A DNA stretch of 51,400 nt from an uncultured Collinsella sp. (GTDB lineage Bacteria; Actinomycetota; Coriobacteriia; Coriobacteriales; Coriobacteriaceae), in the NCBI GenBank assembly GCA_949287065.1, contig CASEEV010000075.1, positions 1 to 51,400 on the forward strand. The letters are read 5' to 3'. Numbering within the stretch: the first letter of the stretch is position 1; every line of letters starts with the position of its first letter. Made by a program: the position numbers and the translations under genes. Positions 12,059-19,636 of the stretch are shown piece by piece. The notes beneath the pieces are model-generated. The model was not told where the DNA came from, searched no databases, and was given only the letters and a program-made list of their open reading frames with translations.

Positions 12059-12981
12059 CCAAGCGAGTCATCCCGTGTCTCGACGTGCGCGACGGGCGCG
12101 TGGTGAAAGGCGTTAACTTCGTGGGCCTCCGCGATGCGGGCGACCCCATCGAGCTCGCTGCCGCGTACGACCGTTCCGGCGCCGACGAAGTGGTGTTTCT
12201 CGACATCACGGCTACGTCGGACAACCGCGCGACCACGATCGATCTGGCAGGGCGCGCGGCGTGCGACCTGCGGATTCCCTACACCGTGGGCGGCGGCTTC
12301 CGCGACGTGAAGGGCATGCGCGCCATGGTGGCGGCAGGCGCCGACAAGGTCTCGGTCAACTCCGCTGCCGTGCGCGACCCCGAGCTCATCACCCGTGCCG
12401 CCACCGCGTTCGGGAGCCAGGCCGTGGTGGTTGCCATCGACGCCAAGCGCGTGGGCCCCGAGGGCTTCCGCGGCAACGGTTCCGGCCTCGGCGCCGCTTC
12501 GATCATGGAGAAGCTCCGCTACGCCGAGCAGCAGGACGCGTCGGAGGGCCAGGACGGCAAGGCCGCCGCGCCCGACGACGACCCCGTGGCGGGCAACCAC
12601 TTTAACGGCGACCTGCGCGGTCCTGATCGGTGGGAAGTGTACCTGGCGGGCGGGCGCGTGCCCACGGGCATCGATGCCGTTGCATGGGCCGAGGAGGCCG
12701 CGCGCCGCGGCGCCGGCGAGATTCTCCTGACGAGCATGGACCGCGACGGCACCAAAGAGGGATTTGACCTCGCGCTTACCCGCGCGGTGGCGCGCGCCGT
12801 GCCGATTCCCGTCATAGCCTCGGGCGGCGTGGGCACGCTCGAGCACTTTGCCGAGGGCGTCATCGAGGGCGAGGCGGACGCGGTGCTCGCCGCAAGCGTG
12901 TTCCACTTTGGCACGTACACGATCCGCCAGGTCAAGGAGTACATGGCGAGCCAGGGTATTCCGGTGCGCCTCGACTTCTAG
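12052..12981 (+). CDS. hisF: Imidazole glycerol phosphate synthase cyclase subunit with a loop insertion
   Basis: This TIM-barrel cyclase converts PRFAR plus ammonia to IGP and AICAR. The catalytic Asp11 ([13 protein letters not shown]) and Asp230 (TSMDRDG) are present, together with phosphate-binding VGGGFR and ASGGVGT. The family is about 253 residues; this one is 309. An extra ~58 residues (about 134-192, rich in Gly/Asp/Ala) sit between AIDAKR and WEVYLAGGR, where the family normally has a short loop. GGAGGG lies upstream of the ATG, inside the end of hisA. Confidence 0.95.
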   Translation: MLTKRVIPCLDVRDGRVVKGVNFVGLRDAGDPIELAAAYDRSGADEVVFLDITATSDNRATTIDLAGRAACDLRIPYTVGGGFRDVKGMRAMVAAGADKVSVNSAAVRDPELITRAATAFGSQAVVVAIDAKRVGPEGFRGNGSGLGAASIMEKLRYAEQQDASEGQDGKAAAPDDDPVAGNHFNGDLRGPDRWEVYLAGGRVPTGIDAVAWAEEAARRGAGEILLTSMDRDGTKEGFDLALTRAVARAVPIPVIASGGVGTLEHFAEGVIEGEADAVLAASVFHFGTYTIRQVKEYMASQGIPVRLDF

Positions 12982-13013
12982 ACCGCCTCACGGCAGGCAT
13001 GTTGTGTTTGGGG

Positions 13014-13041
13014 GCAGGCGCCCGGTATGCGGGTCGCCTGC
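13014..13041 (+). promoter_or_regulatory. Intra-operon hairpin between hisF and hisI
   Basis: GCAGGCG-CCCG and CGGG-T-CGCCTGC form an 11-bp stem with a one-base bulge and a GTATG loop. No U-tract follows, so it is more likely an RNA stability or processing element than a terminator. Confidence 0.45.
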
Positions 13042-13068
13042 GCAGCGAGAGGTACGCAAGGAGTGCGC

Positions 13069-13389
13069 ATGGATATCGATAGTCTGAAGTTCGACGCCAA
13101 CGGTCTTATCCCGTGCGTGGTCCAGCAGTACGACACCGGCGAGGTCCTTATGGTCGCCTGGATGAACGCCGAGTCGCTGCGCCTCACGCTCGAGACCGGC
13201 ACCACGTGGTTTTGGAGCCGGAGCCGCAGCGAGCTGTGGAACAAGGGCGCTACGAGCGGCAACATGCAGCAGGTGCGCGAGCTGTGGGCCGACTGCGACT
13301 CCGACACGCTGCTCGCAAAGGTCGACTCGCCGGGTCCTGCCTGCCATACGGGCGCGCGCAGCTGCTTTTTCAAACGTTTGGACGCATAG
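13069..13389 (+). CDS. hisI: Phosphoribosyl-AMP cyclohydrolase
   Basis: This 106-residue zinc enzyme opens the purine ring of PR-AMP (third step). Typical motifs are [32 protein letters not shown], and the metal ligands DCDSD plus Cys residues in [12 protein letters not shown]. It is a stand-alone HisI, with HisE encoded separately immediately downstream. The ATG at 13069 follows AAGGAG. An ATG 42 nt upstream lacks a ribosome site. Confidence 0.96.
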   Translation: MDIDSLKFDANGLIPCVVQQYDTGEVLMVAWMNAESLRLTLETGTTWFWSRSRSELWNKGATSGNMQQVRELWADCDSDTLLAKVDSPGPACHTGARSCFFKRLDA

Positions 13390-13397
13390 GAGGAGCC

Positions 13398-13721
13398 ATG
13401 GGCGAGAGAACGGCCAACGTGGTGCCCGGGAACATAGGGGAGACGCTCGAGAAGCTCGCGTCGGTTATCGCGCAGCGCGACGAGTCGGGCGCGAGCGCGG
13501 AGGAGAGCTACACCGCGCGCCTGCTCAGAGGTCCCGAGGACTACCGGTTGAAGAAGGTCGCCGAGGAGGCGGTCGAGGTGGTTATGGCAGCCAAGGATCA
13601 CGATCACGACCATGTTCGCTATGAGGCGGCCGACCTTATCTACCACCTGCTCGTGGTGTGCCGTGCCGAGGGCGTGACGCTCGGCGAGCTCGCCGGCGAG
13701 CTCAACGCCCGCGCGCATTAG
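13398..13721 (+). CDS. hisE: Phosphoribosyl-ATP pyrophosphatase
   Basis: This all-alpha MazG-like enzyme of 107 residues hydrolyses PR-ATP to PR-AMP. It shows SYTARLLRGPEDYRLKKVAEEAVEVVMAA and YEAADLIYHLLVV, the metal-binding Glu/Asp helix pairs of the family. AGGAGG lies 4 nt before the ATG. It is the last gene of the his unit and is followed by a strong terminator. Confidence 0.96.
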   Translation: MGERTANVVPGNIGETLEKLASVIAQRDESGASAEESYTARLLRGPEDYRLKKVAEEAVEVVMAAKDHDHDHVRYEAADLIYHLLVVCRAEGVTLGELAGELNARAH

Positions 13722-13743
13722 ACGACAGCCGCTTTGACGACTT

Positions 13744-13787
13744 GCCCCGTCACTCAGGGAACAAGCACCTGAGGGACGGGGCTTTTT
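13744..13787 (+). terminator. Intrinsic terminator after hisE
   Basis: GCCCCGTCACTCAGG pairs with CCTGAGGGACGGGGC (one mismatch), followed by TTTTT. It closes the his operon. Confidence 0.92.
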
Positions 13788-13824
13788 GCGGTGGTTGGCT
13801 TTGGGCTTAGGCGTGATGGGCCCG

Positions 13825-14457
13825 CTACGAGCTCCGGCGGCTTGCGATGGTGCCCACCAGCGCGATGATGCCGGCAGCGAAGCAGAAGGGGATGAACGAG
13901 GGGAAGGCCCCCGCGATCATGCATCCGATGCCGAAGACGGCCAAAAGAAGCCACACGCGCCCCGAGAACTCCAAGGTAGTGCTGCGCGGCTTGCCGGTGG
14001 CAAACGCGTAGATCGCGTACACGACAAAGGCCACCATCGCAAACGCCAGGGGCTCGCCGATATCGTTGAGCATGATGATCTGCTGGGGCGTAAGGTCAAG
14101 CATCTCGCGCAGGCAGGTGTCTGCCGAGCAGAACAGGTACGCAGCAACGCCGATGATGCCCATGACATGGCTGAGCAGGGTCGGGCGTTGCGCGGTTGCC
14201 GCCTGCGGCGAGGCAGGGCTTGTCGCTGAGGTCTGCGCAGGCTTCCCGGCGGGTTGGGCAGCAGTGGCAGAGGGTGCGTTTGGCTGCTTGCCGCCGCGGT
14301 TTACATGGATCGTGCCGTCGGCGCCGATGCTCGTGCCGCTCGGTGCCGCGGCTGCGCGCGTTGTTTGGACGCCGCTGCCGTTCTGTGCGCTGTGCTCGGG
14401 CTCTACGTGGATGGTTCCGTCTGCTCCGATGGTTACGCGCCGCTTCTTGTCTGCCAT
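13825..14457 (-). CDS. Small membrane protein with duplicated GADGTIHV motif
   Basis: The product has 210 residues and I do not recognise its family. The N-terminal ~90 residues are soluble and Ala/Pro/Thr-rich, and carry the octapeptide GADGTIHV twice (about residues 11-18 and 45-52). The second half has hydrophobic segments (HVMGIIGVAAYLFCSA, AFAMVAFVVYAIYAFATG, and a long hydrophobic stretch from LLLAVFGIG to LVGTIAS), giving three or four membrane helices. The start at 14457 has GGAGGA 3 nt upstream. The longer in-frame extension to 14727 has no such site. The gene lies opposite to its neighbours. Function is unknown. Confidence 0.75.
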   Translation of the reverse strand: MADKKRRVTIGADGTIHVEPEHSAQNGSGVQTTRAAAAPSGTSIGADGTIHVNRGGKQPNAPSATAAQPAGKPAQTSATSPASPQAATAQRPTLLSHVMGIIGVAAYLFCSADTCLREMLDLTPQQIIMLNDIGEPLAFAMVAFVVYAIYAFATGKPRSTTLEFSGRVWLLLAVFGIGCMIAGAFPSFIPFCFAAGIIALVGTIASRRSS

Positions 14458-14656
14458 GGTTCCTCCTTCGACGCCCTTATGGTACGCCAGCGCGCACGTT
14501 TGCTTGCGCAAGGAGGGTCTCTGGGGACGTGCGGCAAGCAGAGACGTTGGCTCGGCGCGTGGTTGCGGCAATTCCGCATGGGCACGCGGCGCATGCCTGC
14601 GGCCAAACCGATGCGAGCAACCTGCAAAACACGAGGTAAACCACGAGAAGCTGGCG
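14458..14656. other. Intergenic stretch upstream of the small membrane protein
   Basis: This is the first part of a 436-base gap between the minus-strand membrane protein and the MgsA-like gene. It must hold the minus-strand promoter, but I cannot pick convincing boxes. Confidence 0.3.
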
Positions 14657-14662
14657 TATAAT
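14657..14662 (+). promoter_or_regulatory. Candidate -10 box upstream of a structured leader
   Basis: A perfect TATAAT (with TG 3-4 bases upstream in GCTGGCG) would start RNA near 14670, just before the structured element ending at 14789. No clear -35 is seen. Confidence 0.4.
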
Positions 14663-14697
14663 TGCTTTTTGGGCATCACAAAACCGCGCAACGTATG

Positions 14698-14789
14698 AGC
14701 GTCCGCCGGCATAAGCAGCCCATCCAACGCTGTACGCGCCCCCCAACGGCCAGCGGCGAGGGTGACTGGTTATGCGGCGGGCGTTTTTT
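14698..14789 (+). ncRNA. Structured leader/attenuator or small RNA ending in a terminator
   Basis: CGTCCGCC-g-GCATAA (from 14698) pairs over 14 bp with TTATGCGGCGGGCG, which is directly followed by TTTTTT (14784-14789). The ~56-nt loop holds a further possible stem (CGCTG...CAGCG). With the TATAAT at 14657 this could be a ~120-nt independent RNA or a riboswitch-like attenuator of the downstream MgsA-like/EIIC genes. I could not match it to a known riboswitch, 6S or SRP RNA consensus. Confidence 0.5.
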
Positions 14790-14893
14790 ATTGCCGATTT
14801 GCCCGACGCAATCGCCTTGCGGCGGCGCGCAGGAGAGCCGTCGCACCGCCGAGCACCAGCGAGATCTGCCAACGACGAGAGACAGGAGATGCC

Positions 14894-15568
14894 ATGGCAG
14901 AACAAAGCACGCACGAGCAGCAGAACGCCGCGGAGGGAGGTCAGGCGCAGCCTCGCGAGATCCCCTTCGTGGAGGATCCTTGGGCGCGCAGCAAGACGCG
15001 CAACGGCCTGCCGGGTGACGAGGTCATCTCCGCCCTGCAGAAGAGCATCCGCCGCGGCAACGAGCGCGCTGCCTGCGAGTTTGCCTACGAGATGTACATC
15101 ACCTCGCCGGCGTGGGAGGAGAAGCTCTGGCGCCGTTTGCTCGCCATCTCGGTCGAGGACATCGGCATGGGCAACCCCGAGGCTGCGGTGATCGTCAACG
15201 CGCTCAACCAGATGCGCCAGACCTTCCAGTACAACGAGAGCGACCGTGCGATGTTCTTCTTCCACGCGATCCGCTACCTCTGCGAATCCGAGAAGGACCG
15301 CTCCACCGACTTCCTCAAGAACATCGTGATCAAGAACTTTGCCATGGGGTACGTGCCCGAGATCCCCGACTACGCGCTCGACAAGCACACGGTGCGCGGC
15401 CAGCAGATGGGCCGCGACTCGGAGCACTTCTTCAACGTGGCGTGCCGCGTGACCCCGCAGGCCGAGGTCAGCAACACCTACCGCGAGGAGTACGGCGAGC
15501 TGCTCAAGCACTACAGCCCCGACAAGGTCATCCCCTCGGCGTTCAAGTTCAGCGCCATCCAGGCTTAA
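14894..15568 (+). CDS. Stand-alone MgsA/RarA C-terminal-like protein
   Basis: The 224-residue product resembles only the C-terminal helical domain of the MgsA/RarA AAA+ ATPases (clamp-loader-like recombination factors). The resemblance rests on KSIRRGNERAACEFAYEM followed by LLAISVEDIGMGNPEA, which recalls the family's SEDIGLADP region. There is no Walker A or B motif, so it is not an ATPase itself. The start at 14894 has AGGAG 5 nt upstream. It probably shares a transcript with the PTS EIIC gene 53 nt downstream. The physiological role is unknown, and the family call is moderately sure. Confidence 0.65.
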   Translation: MAEQSTHEQQNAAEGGQAQPREIPFVEDPWARSKTRNGLPGDEVISALQKSIRRGNERAACEFAYEMYITSPAWEEKLWRRLLAISVEDIGMGNPEAAVIVNALNQMRQTFQYNESDRAMFFFHAIRYLCESEKDRSTDFLKNIVIKNFAMGYVPEIPDYALDKHTVRGQQMGRDSEHFFNVACRVTPQAEVSNTYREEYGELLKHYSPDKVIPSAFKFSAIQA

Positions 15569-15621
15569 AGACGCCTGACGATTTACGCTTTACAGATTTC
15601 GACAAGAAAAGGCGGCTTATC

Positions 15622-16938
15622 ATGAGCAACACCTCTCTTCTCGATCGCTTAAACGACAAGATCCAGCCCTTTGCCGAGAAGATCGGCGGAGAGCGCCATC
15701 TCATGGCCATCTCGGACGGCATGTTCCTGAGCCTGCCCTTCATGGTGATCGGCGCGTTCTTCCTCATCGTCGCGAACCCGCCCATCAACATGGACCAGTA
15801 CGACCCCGCCACCGCCAACGTCCTTATGCAGGCGCTCGCGGCGTGGAAGACCTGGGCGACCGAGAACTACAACGCCATCACCACGCCCTATAACCTCACG
15901 TTCGGCCTCACGGGCCTCATCTCGGCCTTCGGCATTGCGCACTCGCTTGCCGACGAGTACCGTCTGCCCACTGCCAACAGCGGCATCATCTCGGTCGTGA
16001 CCTTCCTCATGGTCGCCACGCCCGTTGCCGACGGCACCATCCAGACGCAGTACCTCGGCGCCGACGGCCTCTTCGTGGCCATCATCATCGGCCTGCTTTC
16101 GGTCGAGGTCACCCACTTCATGGACAAGCACAACATGAAGCTCACGCTCCCGCCGAGCATTCCTCCGGCGGTTGCCACCTTCATGAGCTCGCTTCTGCCG
16201 CTGCTCGCCAACATCGTGATCTTCTACGGCATCAACCTCGGCTTCATCGCGGGCCTCAGGCTCAGCTTCCCCGCCGCCGTCATGCAGGCCCTCACCCCGG
16301 GCCTCGACATTGCCAACAGCCTGCCCGGCTTCCTTTTGGTGGTGACGCTCGGCCAGGTCCTGTGGCTCTTCGGCGTCAACGGCTCTTCGATCATCTTCCC
16401 GATCGTGTTTACCCTGGGCGTTGCCGAGACCGGTCTCAACGCCGATCAGTTCGCCGCAGGCGAGGCGCTCACCCACGTCATGAACCTGCAGATGTACCGT
16501 ATCTCGGTCATGGGCGGCGCGGGCAACACGCTCGGCCTCATCATCCTCATGATCCTCTCCAAGGTGCCCGAGAACCGCACGCTCGGCAAGCTCGCCCTGA
16601 TCCCGGGCATCTGCGGCATCAACGAGCCGGTCATCTTCGGCCTGCCCGTCGTGTTCAACCCCATCATCGCCATCCCGTTCATCCTCACGCCCATCGTTAC
16701 GCTGACGCTCACCTATGTGGCGCAGTCGGTGGGGCTGATCGGGCTCGGTTATATCGTCGATCCGTCGTTCACGCCGTTCTTTGCCCAGGCCTTCCTCTCG
16801 AGCATGGACTGGCGCAACGTCGTGTTCACGCTGGTGCTGATTCCTCTCAGCCTGGCCATTTACTATCCGTTCTTCAAGGTGTACGAGAAAAGCCAGCTCA
16901 AGCGCGACGAGGAAGCGCTTGAGAAGGCGGCGCGCTAG
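15622..16938 (+). CDS. PTS system EIIC component, lactose/cellobiose family
   Basis: This 438-residue membrane permease of the sugar phosphotransferase system has the N-terminus LNDKIQPFAEKIGGERHLMAI typical of the cellobiose/lactose EIIC family, about ten hydrophobic helices, and the conserved GINEPVIFGLPVVFNP sugar-binding motif. No EIIA or EIIB gene is next to it, so it must use partners encoded elsewhere. The substrate is probably a beta-glucoside or related disaccharide, but this cannot be fixed from sequence. The ATG at 15622 has AAGGCGG upstream. A long upstream frame extension overlaps the previous gene and is rejected. Confidence 0.88.
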   Translation: MSNTSLLDRLNDKIQPFAEKIGGERHLMAISDGMFLSLPFMVIGAFFLIVANPPINMDQYDPATANVLMQALAAWKTWATENYNAITTPYNLTFGLTGLISAFGIAHSLADEYRLPTANSGIISVVTFLMVATPVADGTIQTQYLGADGLFVAIIIGLLSVEVTHFMDKHNMKLTLPPSIPPAVATFMSSLLPLLANIVIFYGINLGFIAGLRLSFPAAVMQALTPGLDIANSLPGFLLVVTLGQVLWLFGVNGSSIIFPIVFTLGVAETGLNADQFAAGEALTHVMNLQMYRISVMGGAGNTLGLIILMILSKVPENRTLGKLALIPGICGINEPVIFGLPVVFNPIIAIPFILTPIVTLTLTYVAQSVGLIGLGYIVDPSFTPFFAQAFLSSMDWRNVVFTLVLIPLSLAIYYPFFKVYEKSQLKRDEEALEKAAR

Positions 16939-16958
16939 GAGCGCCCTCGCAACTCCGC

Positions 16959-16987
16959 GCCGCGCGCCCGGTGACTGGGCGCGCGGC
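16959..16987 (+). terminator. GC hairpin after the EIIC gene
   Basis: A perfect 11-bp stem (GCCGCGCGCCC/GGGCGCGCGGC) has a 7-nt loop. There is no U-tract, so its terminator role is uncertain. It is the first of two strong hairpins in this gap. Confidence 0.55.
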
Positions 16988-17001
16988 TCTCGCGGGCTGC
17001 G

Positions 17002-17046
17002 CATAAGCGCGCGCTCGGACGCGCATTGTCTGAGCGCGCGCTTATG
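17002..17046. repeat. Perfect 15-bp inverted repeat upstream of the guanine deaminase gene
   Basis: CATAAGCGCGCGCTC and GAGCGCGCGCTTATG flank a 15-nt spacer. The dyad is perfect and ends 62 nt before the next start codon, consistent with an operator or a stable RNA hairpin in the 5' leader. Confidence 0.6.
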
Positions 17047-17108
17047 TGCACCCCGTGCGACGCCGGGGCGGGCATGCCGCTGCGTCGCGCCGACCAGAAG
17101 GGTTAGAC

Positions 17109-18410
17109 ATGATTCTCAAAGGCACCGTGGTGTGGGCGCCCGAGCCCACACGGCTCGAGGTGAGCGAGGCCTCCTATCTCGTTGCGGACGGAGCCGTGGT
17201 GCGCGGCGTCTACCGCGAGCTGCCTGCCGACCTTGCAGACGAGCCGATCGAAGACTGGGGCGACGCGCTCATCGTCCCGGCGTTTGTCGACGCGCATGTG
17301 CATGCGCCGCAGTATCTGAACGCCGGCATCGGAATGGACGAGGAGCTGCTTCCCTGGCTCGAGCGTCGGACCTTCCCGCTCGAGGCGCGCTTTGCGGACG
17401 CAGGGTTTGCCTCTCGCGCGTACCGCGCGTTCTTGCGCGAGCTGTGGCGTCAGGGCACGCTGCGTTTTGTTGCCTTCGGCACCGTGCACGCGCCTGCCAC
17501 GTGGGAGCTCATGCGCCTCGCCGACGCCGCAGGCTTCACCGCGCTCGTGGGCAAGGTCAACATGGACCGCAACGCTCCCGCCTCGCTTGCCGAGAATCCC
17601 GCGCGCTCCGTCGCGGAGACCGAGGAGCTCGCCCTGCGTGCGCGCGAGGAGCTTGAGCGCGTGGGGCTCATCGTCACGCCGCGCTTTGTCCCCTCGACCA
17701 CGGAGCGCCTCATGGAGGGCCTCGGCGTGCTGGTCGAGAAGCACGAGCTGCCCGTTCAGTCGCATGTGGACGAGAACCGCTCTGAGGTCGAGCTCGTGGC
17801 GAGTCTGCATCCGGCAAGCGAGAGCTACGCGCACGTATACGAGGAGTACGGCCTCATGCCGCAGGCGCGCACGATCCTGGCGCACGGCGTGTGGCTCAAA
17901 CCGTGCGAGATCGACCTGCTGCGCCGTCGCGAGGTGCTTGTCGCCCATTGCCCGCAGTCGAACGCCAACCTTACGAGCGGCGTGATGCCGCTCACGCGCA
18001 CTCTTGACGCGGGCGTTGCCTGCGCCGTGGCGAGCGACGTGGCAGGCGGCAGCAACCTCGGCCTGCCCGCGCACATGGCGTGCGCCGTGCGCGCGTCAAA
18101 GCTGCGCCGCGTACGCGAGGAGAGCGAGCGCGCCCTTGGGCTCGCCGAGGCGCTGTACCTTGCCACGAAGGCGCCGGGCAGCTTCGCAGGCTTCGCCGAG
18201 CCGTCGGGCAGCTTCGAGCCGGGGTGCCGAGCCGACGCGCTGGTCATCGGGAGCGCCCGCACGCGCGAGCTCGACGCGCTTCTCGGCCGCACGCCCGCGG
18301 AGCGCCTCGAGCGCTTTATCTATACCGGCGAGGTCGCAGACATCGCCGCCCGCTACGCCGGAGGAGCCTTGATGCCCGAGCCGTTTGCCGAAGAGGGGAG
18401 CGGTGCGTAG
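17109..18410 (+). CDS. guaD: Guanine deaminase-like amidohydrolase
   Basis: This 433-residue metal-dependent hydrolase probably deaminates guanine to xanthine. It has the metal motif FVDAHVHAPQY, with the Pro-Gln that distinguishes guanine deaminases. Other motifs are GKVNMDRNAP, the third ligand in QSHVDEN, LAHGVWLKP, VAHCPQSNANLTSG, and the metal Asp in VASDVAGGSN. The length fits GuaD. It is preceded by two hairpins, and no purine transporter is adjacent. Another aminohydrolase specificity is possible but the motif set favours guanine. Confidence 0.85.
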   Translation: MILKGTVVWAPEPTRLEVSEASYLVADGAVVRGVYRELPADLADEPIEDWGDALIVPAFVDAHVHAPQYLNAGIGMDEELLPWLERRTFPLEARFADAGFASRAYRAFLRELWRQGTLRFVAFGTVHAPATWELMRLADAAGFTALVGKVNMDRNAPASLAENPARSVAETEELALRAREELERVGLIVTPRFVPSTTERLMEGLGVLVEKHELPVQSHVDENRSEVELVASLHPASESYAHVYEEYGLMPQARTILAHGVWLKPCEIDLLRRREVLVAHCPQSNANLTSGVMPLTRTLDAGVACAVASDVAGGSNLGLPAHMACAVRASKLRRVREESERALGLAEALYLATKAPGSFAGFAEPSGSFEPGCRADALVIGSARTRELDALLGRTPAERLERFIYTGEVADIAARYAGGALMPEPFAEEGSGA

Positions 18411-18504
18411 GCACGGCGCACAGGCATGCGGCAGCGCCTGTTGTCAAATGTGAAGACTTTCCGCATTCAGCTGGTTTTGTAGAAACGCCCGGACGCGTGG
18501 TCTG

Positions 18505-18533
18505 TTGACACGCCTGGAACCCGCGCGTAAAGT
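18505..18533 (+). promoter_or_regulatory. Promoter of the str section (rpsL)
   Basis: A perfect TTGACA (18505-18510), a 17-nt spacer and TAAAGT (18528-18533) lie about 95 nt upstream of rpsL. It is the strongest sigma-70-type promoter I see in the window. Confidence 0.75.
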
Positions 18534-18626
18534 ATCTCCTGCTGTTTCGTGGGTGGATGCTGACGCCCCGAGGCTAGCCGTTGCACCTCTCATCCTAGCT
18601 GGAACGTAAGTGAGAAGGAGAAAGCT

Positions 18627-19001
18627 TTGCCTACAATCAACCAGCTCGTGCGCAAAGGCCGCACCAAGGTCGCCAAGAAGTCCAAGAACCCGGCCCTGCA
18701 GCACAACCCCCAGAAGCGCGGCGTGTGCACCCGCGTTTACACCACGACCCCCAAGAAGCCTAACTCGGCACTCCGTAAGGTCGCCCGTGTCCGTCTCGTG
18801 AACGGCATCGAGGTCACGGCCTACATCCCGGGCGAGGGTCACAACCTGCAGGAGCACTCCATCGTCGCCATCCGCGGCGGCCGTGTGCGCGACCTGCCTG
18901 GTGTGCGTTACAAGATCATTCGCGGCTCCTACGACTGCGCCGCGGTTCAGAACCGCAAGCAGTCCCGCTCGCACTACGGTGCCAAGCGCCCGAAGCAGTA
19001 A
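18627..19001 (+). CDS. rpsL: Ribosomal protein S12
   Basis: This 30S decoding-centre protein (124 residues) starts [11 protein letters not shown] and carries [19 protein letters not shown], the streptomycin-resistance region, plus [16 protein letters not shown]. The start codon is TTG, with AGAAGGAG upstream. It is first in the str section, driven by the TTGACA promoter. Confidence 0.98.
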   Translation: MPTINQLVRKGRTKVAKKSKNPALQHNPQKRGVCTRVYTTTPKKPNSALRKVARVRLVNGIEVTAYIPGEGHNLQEHSIVAIRGGRVRDLPGVRYKIIRGSYDCAAVQNRKQSRSHYGAKRPKQ

Positions 19002-19133
19002 CTTCACCCGCGCTTATCCGCGCACCTAACGTGACCGCGCTCTGCGCCGGCCACCGGGACTTAGGTTCCGCGGCCGCAAGGCGCAACGCGCAACTCGACT
19101 ACGAGTGTTTCTGAGTTTAGAGGAGATATACAC

Positions 19134-19607
19134 ATGCCGCGTCGTGCATCCAAAGCCCATCGTCGTGAGGTCCTGCCGGATCCGGTATACAACAACCGCC
19201 TCGTGACGCAGCTCATCAACAAGGTTCTTCTCGACGGTAAGAAGTCCACCGCCGAGCGCGTCGTTTACGGTGCGTTCGACATCGTTGCTCAGAAGAGCGA
19301 CGGCGACGCCCTTTCCGTCTTCAAGAAGGCCATGGACAACGTCCGTCCGACCCTCGAGTGCAAGCCCAAGCGCGTGGGCGGCGCCACCTACCAGGTGCCT
19401 ATGGAGGTCAACTCCCGCCGTTCCACCCAGCTCGCCATCCGCTGGATCGTCAACTTCTCGCGCGCCCGCAAGGAGAAGACCATGGCCGAGCGTCTCGCCA
19501 ACGAGATCCTCGACGCTTCCAACGGCGTCGGCGCTTCCGTGAAGCGTCGCGAGGACGTCTTCAAGATGGCCGAGGCCAACCGTGCTTTCTCGCACTATCG
19601 CTGGTAG
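19134..19607 (+). CDS. rpsG: Ribosomal protein S7
   Basis: This 30S head-assembly protein of 157 residues shows the canonical [17 protein letters not shown] start and [26 protein letters not shown] lies upstream of the ATG. A 132-nt gap after rpsL holds no recognised element apart from the ribosome site. Confidence 0.98.
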   Translation: MPRRASKAHRREVLPDPVYNNRLVTQLINKVLLDGKKSTAERVVYGAFDIVAQKSDGDALSVFKKAMDNVRPTLECKPKRVGGATYQVPMEVNSRRSTQLAIRWIVNFSRARKEKTMAERLANEILDASNGVGASVKRREDVFKMAEANRAFSHYRW

Positions 19608-19636
19608 TAAGTAGTTAGTAGAAGGGCTCTTAGCTA

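Noticed and set aside
14670-14790. SRP RNA, 6S RNA or purine riboswitch identity for the structured leader
   Set aside because: The conserved signatures of these RNAs (for example GGAAGGAAGC of SRP RNA) are not present.
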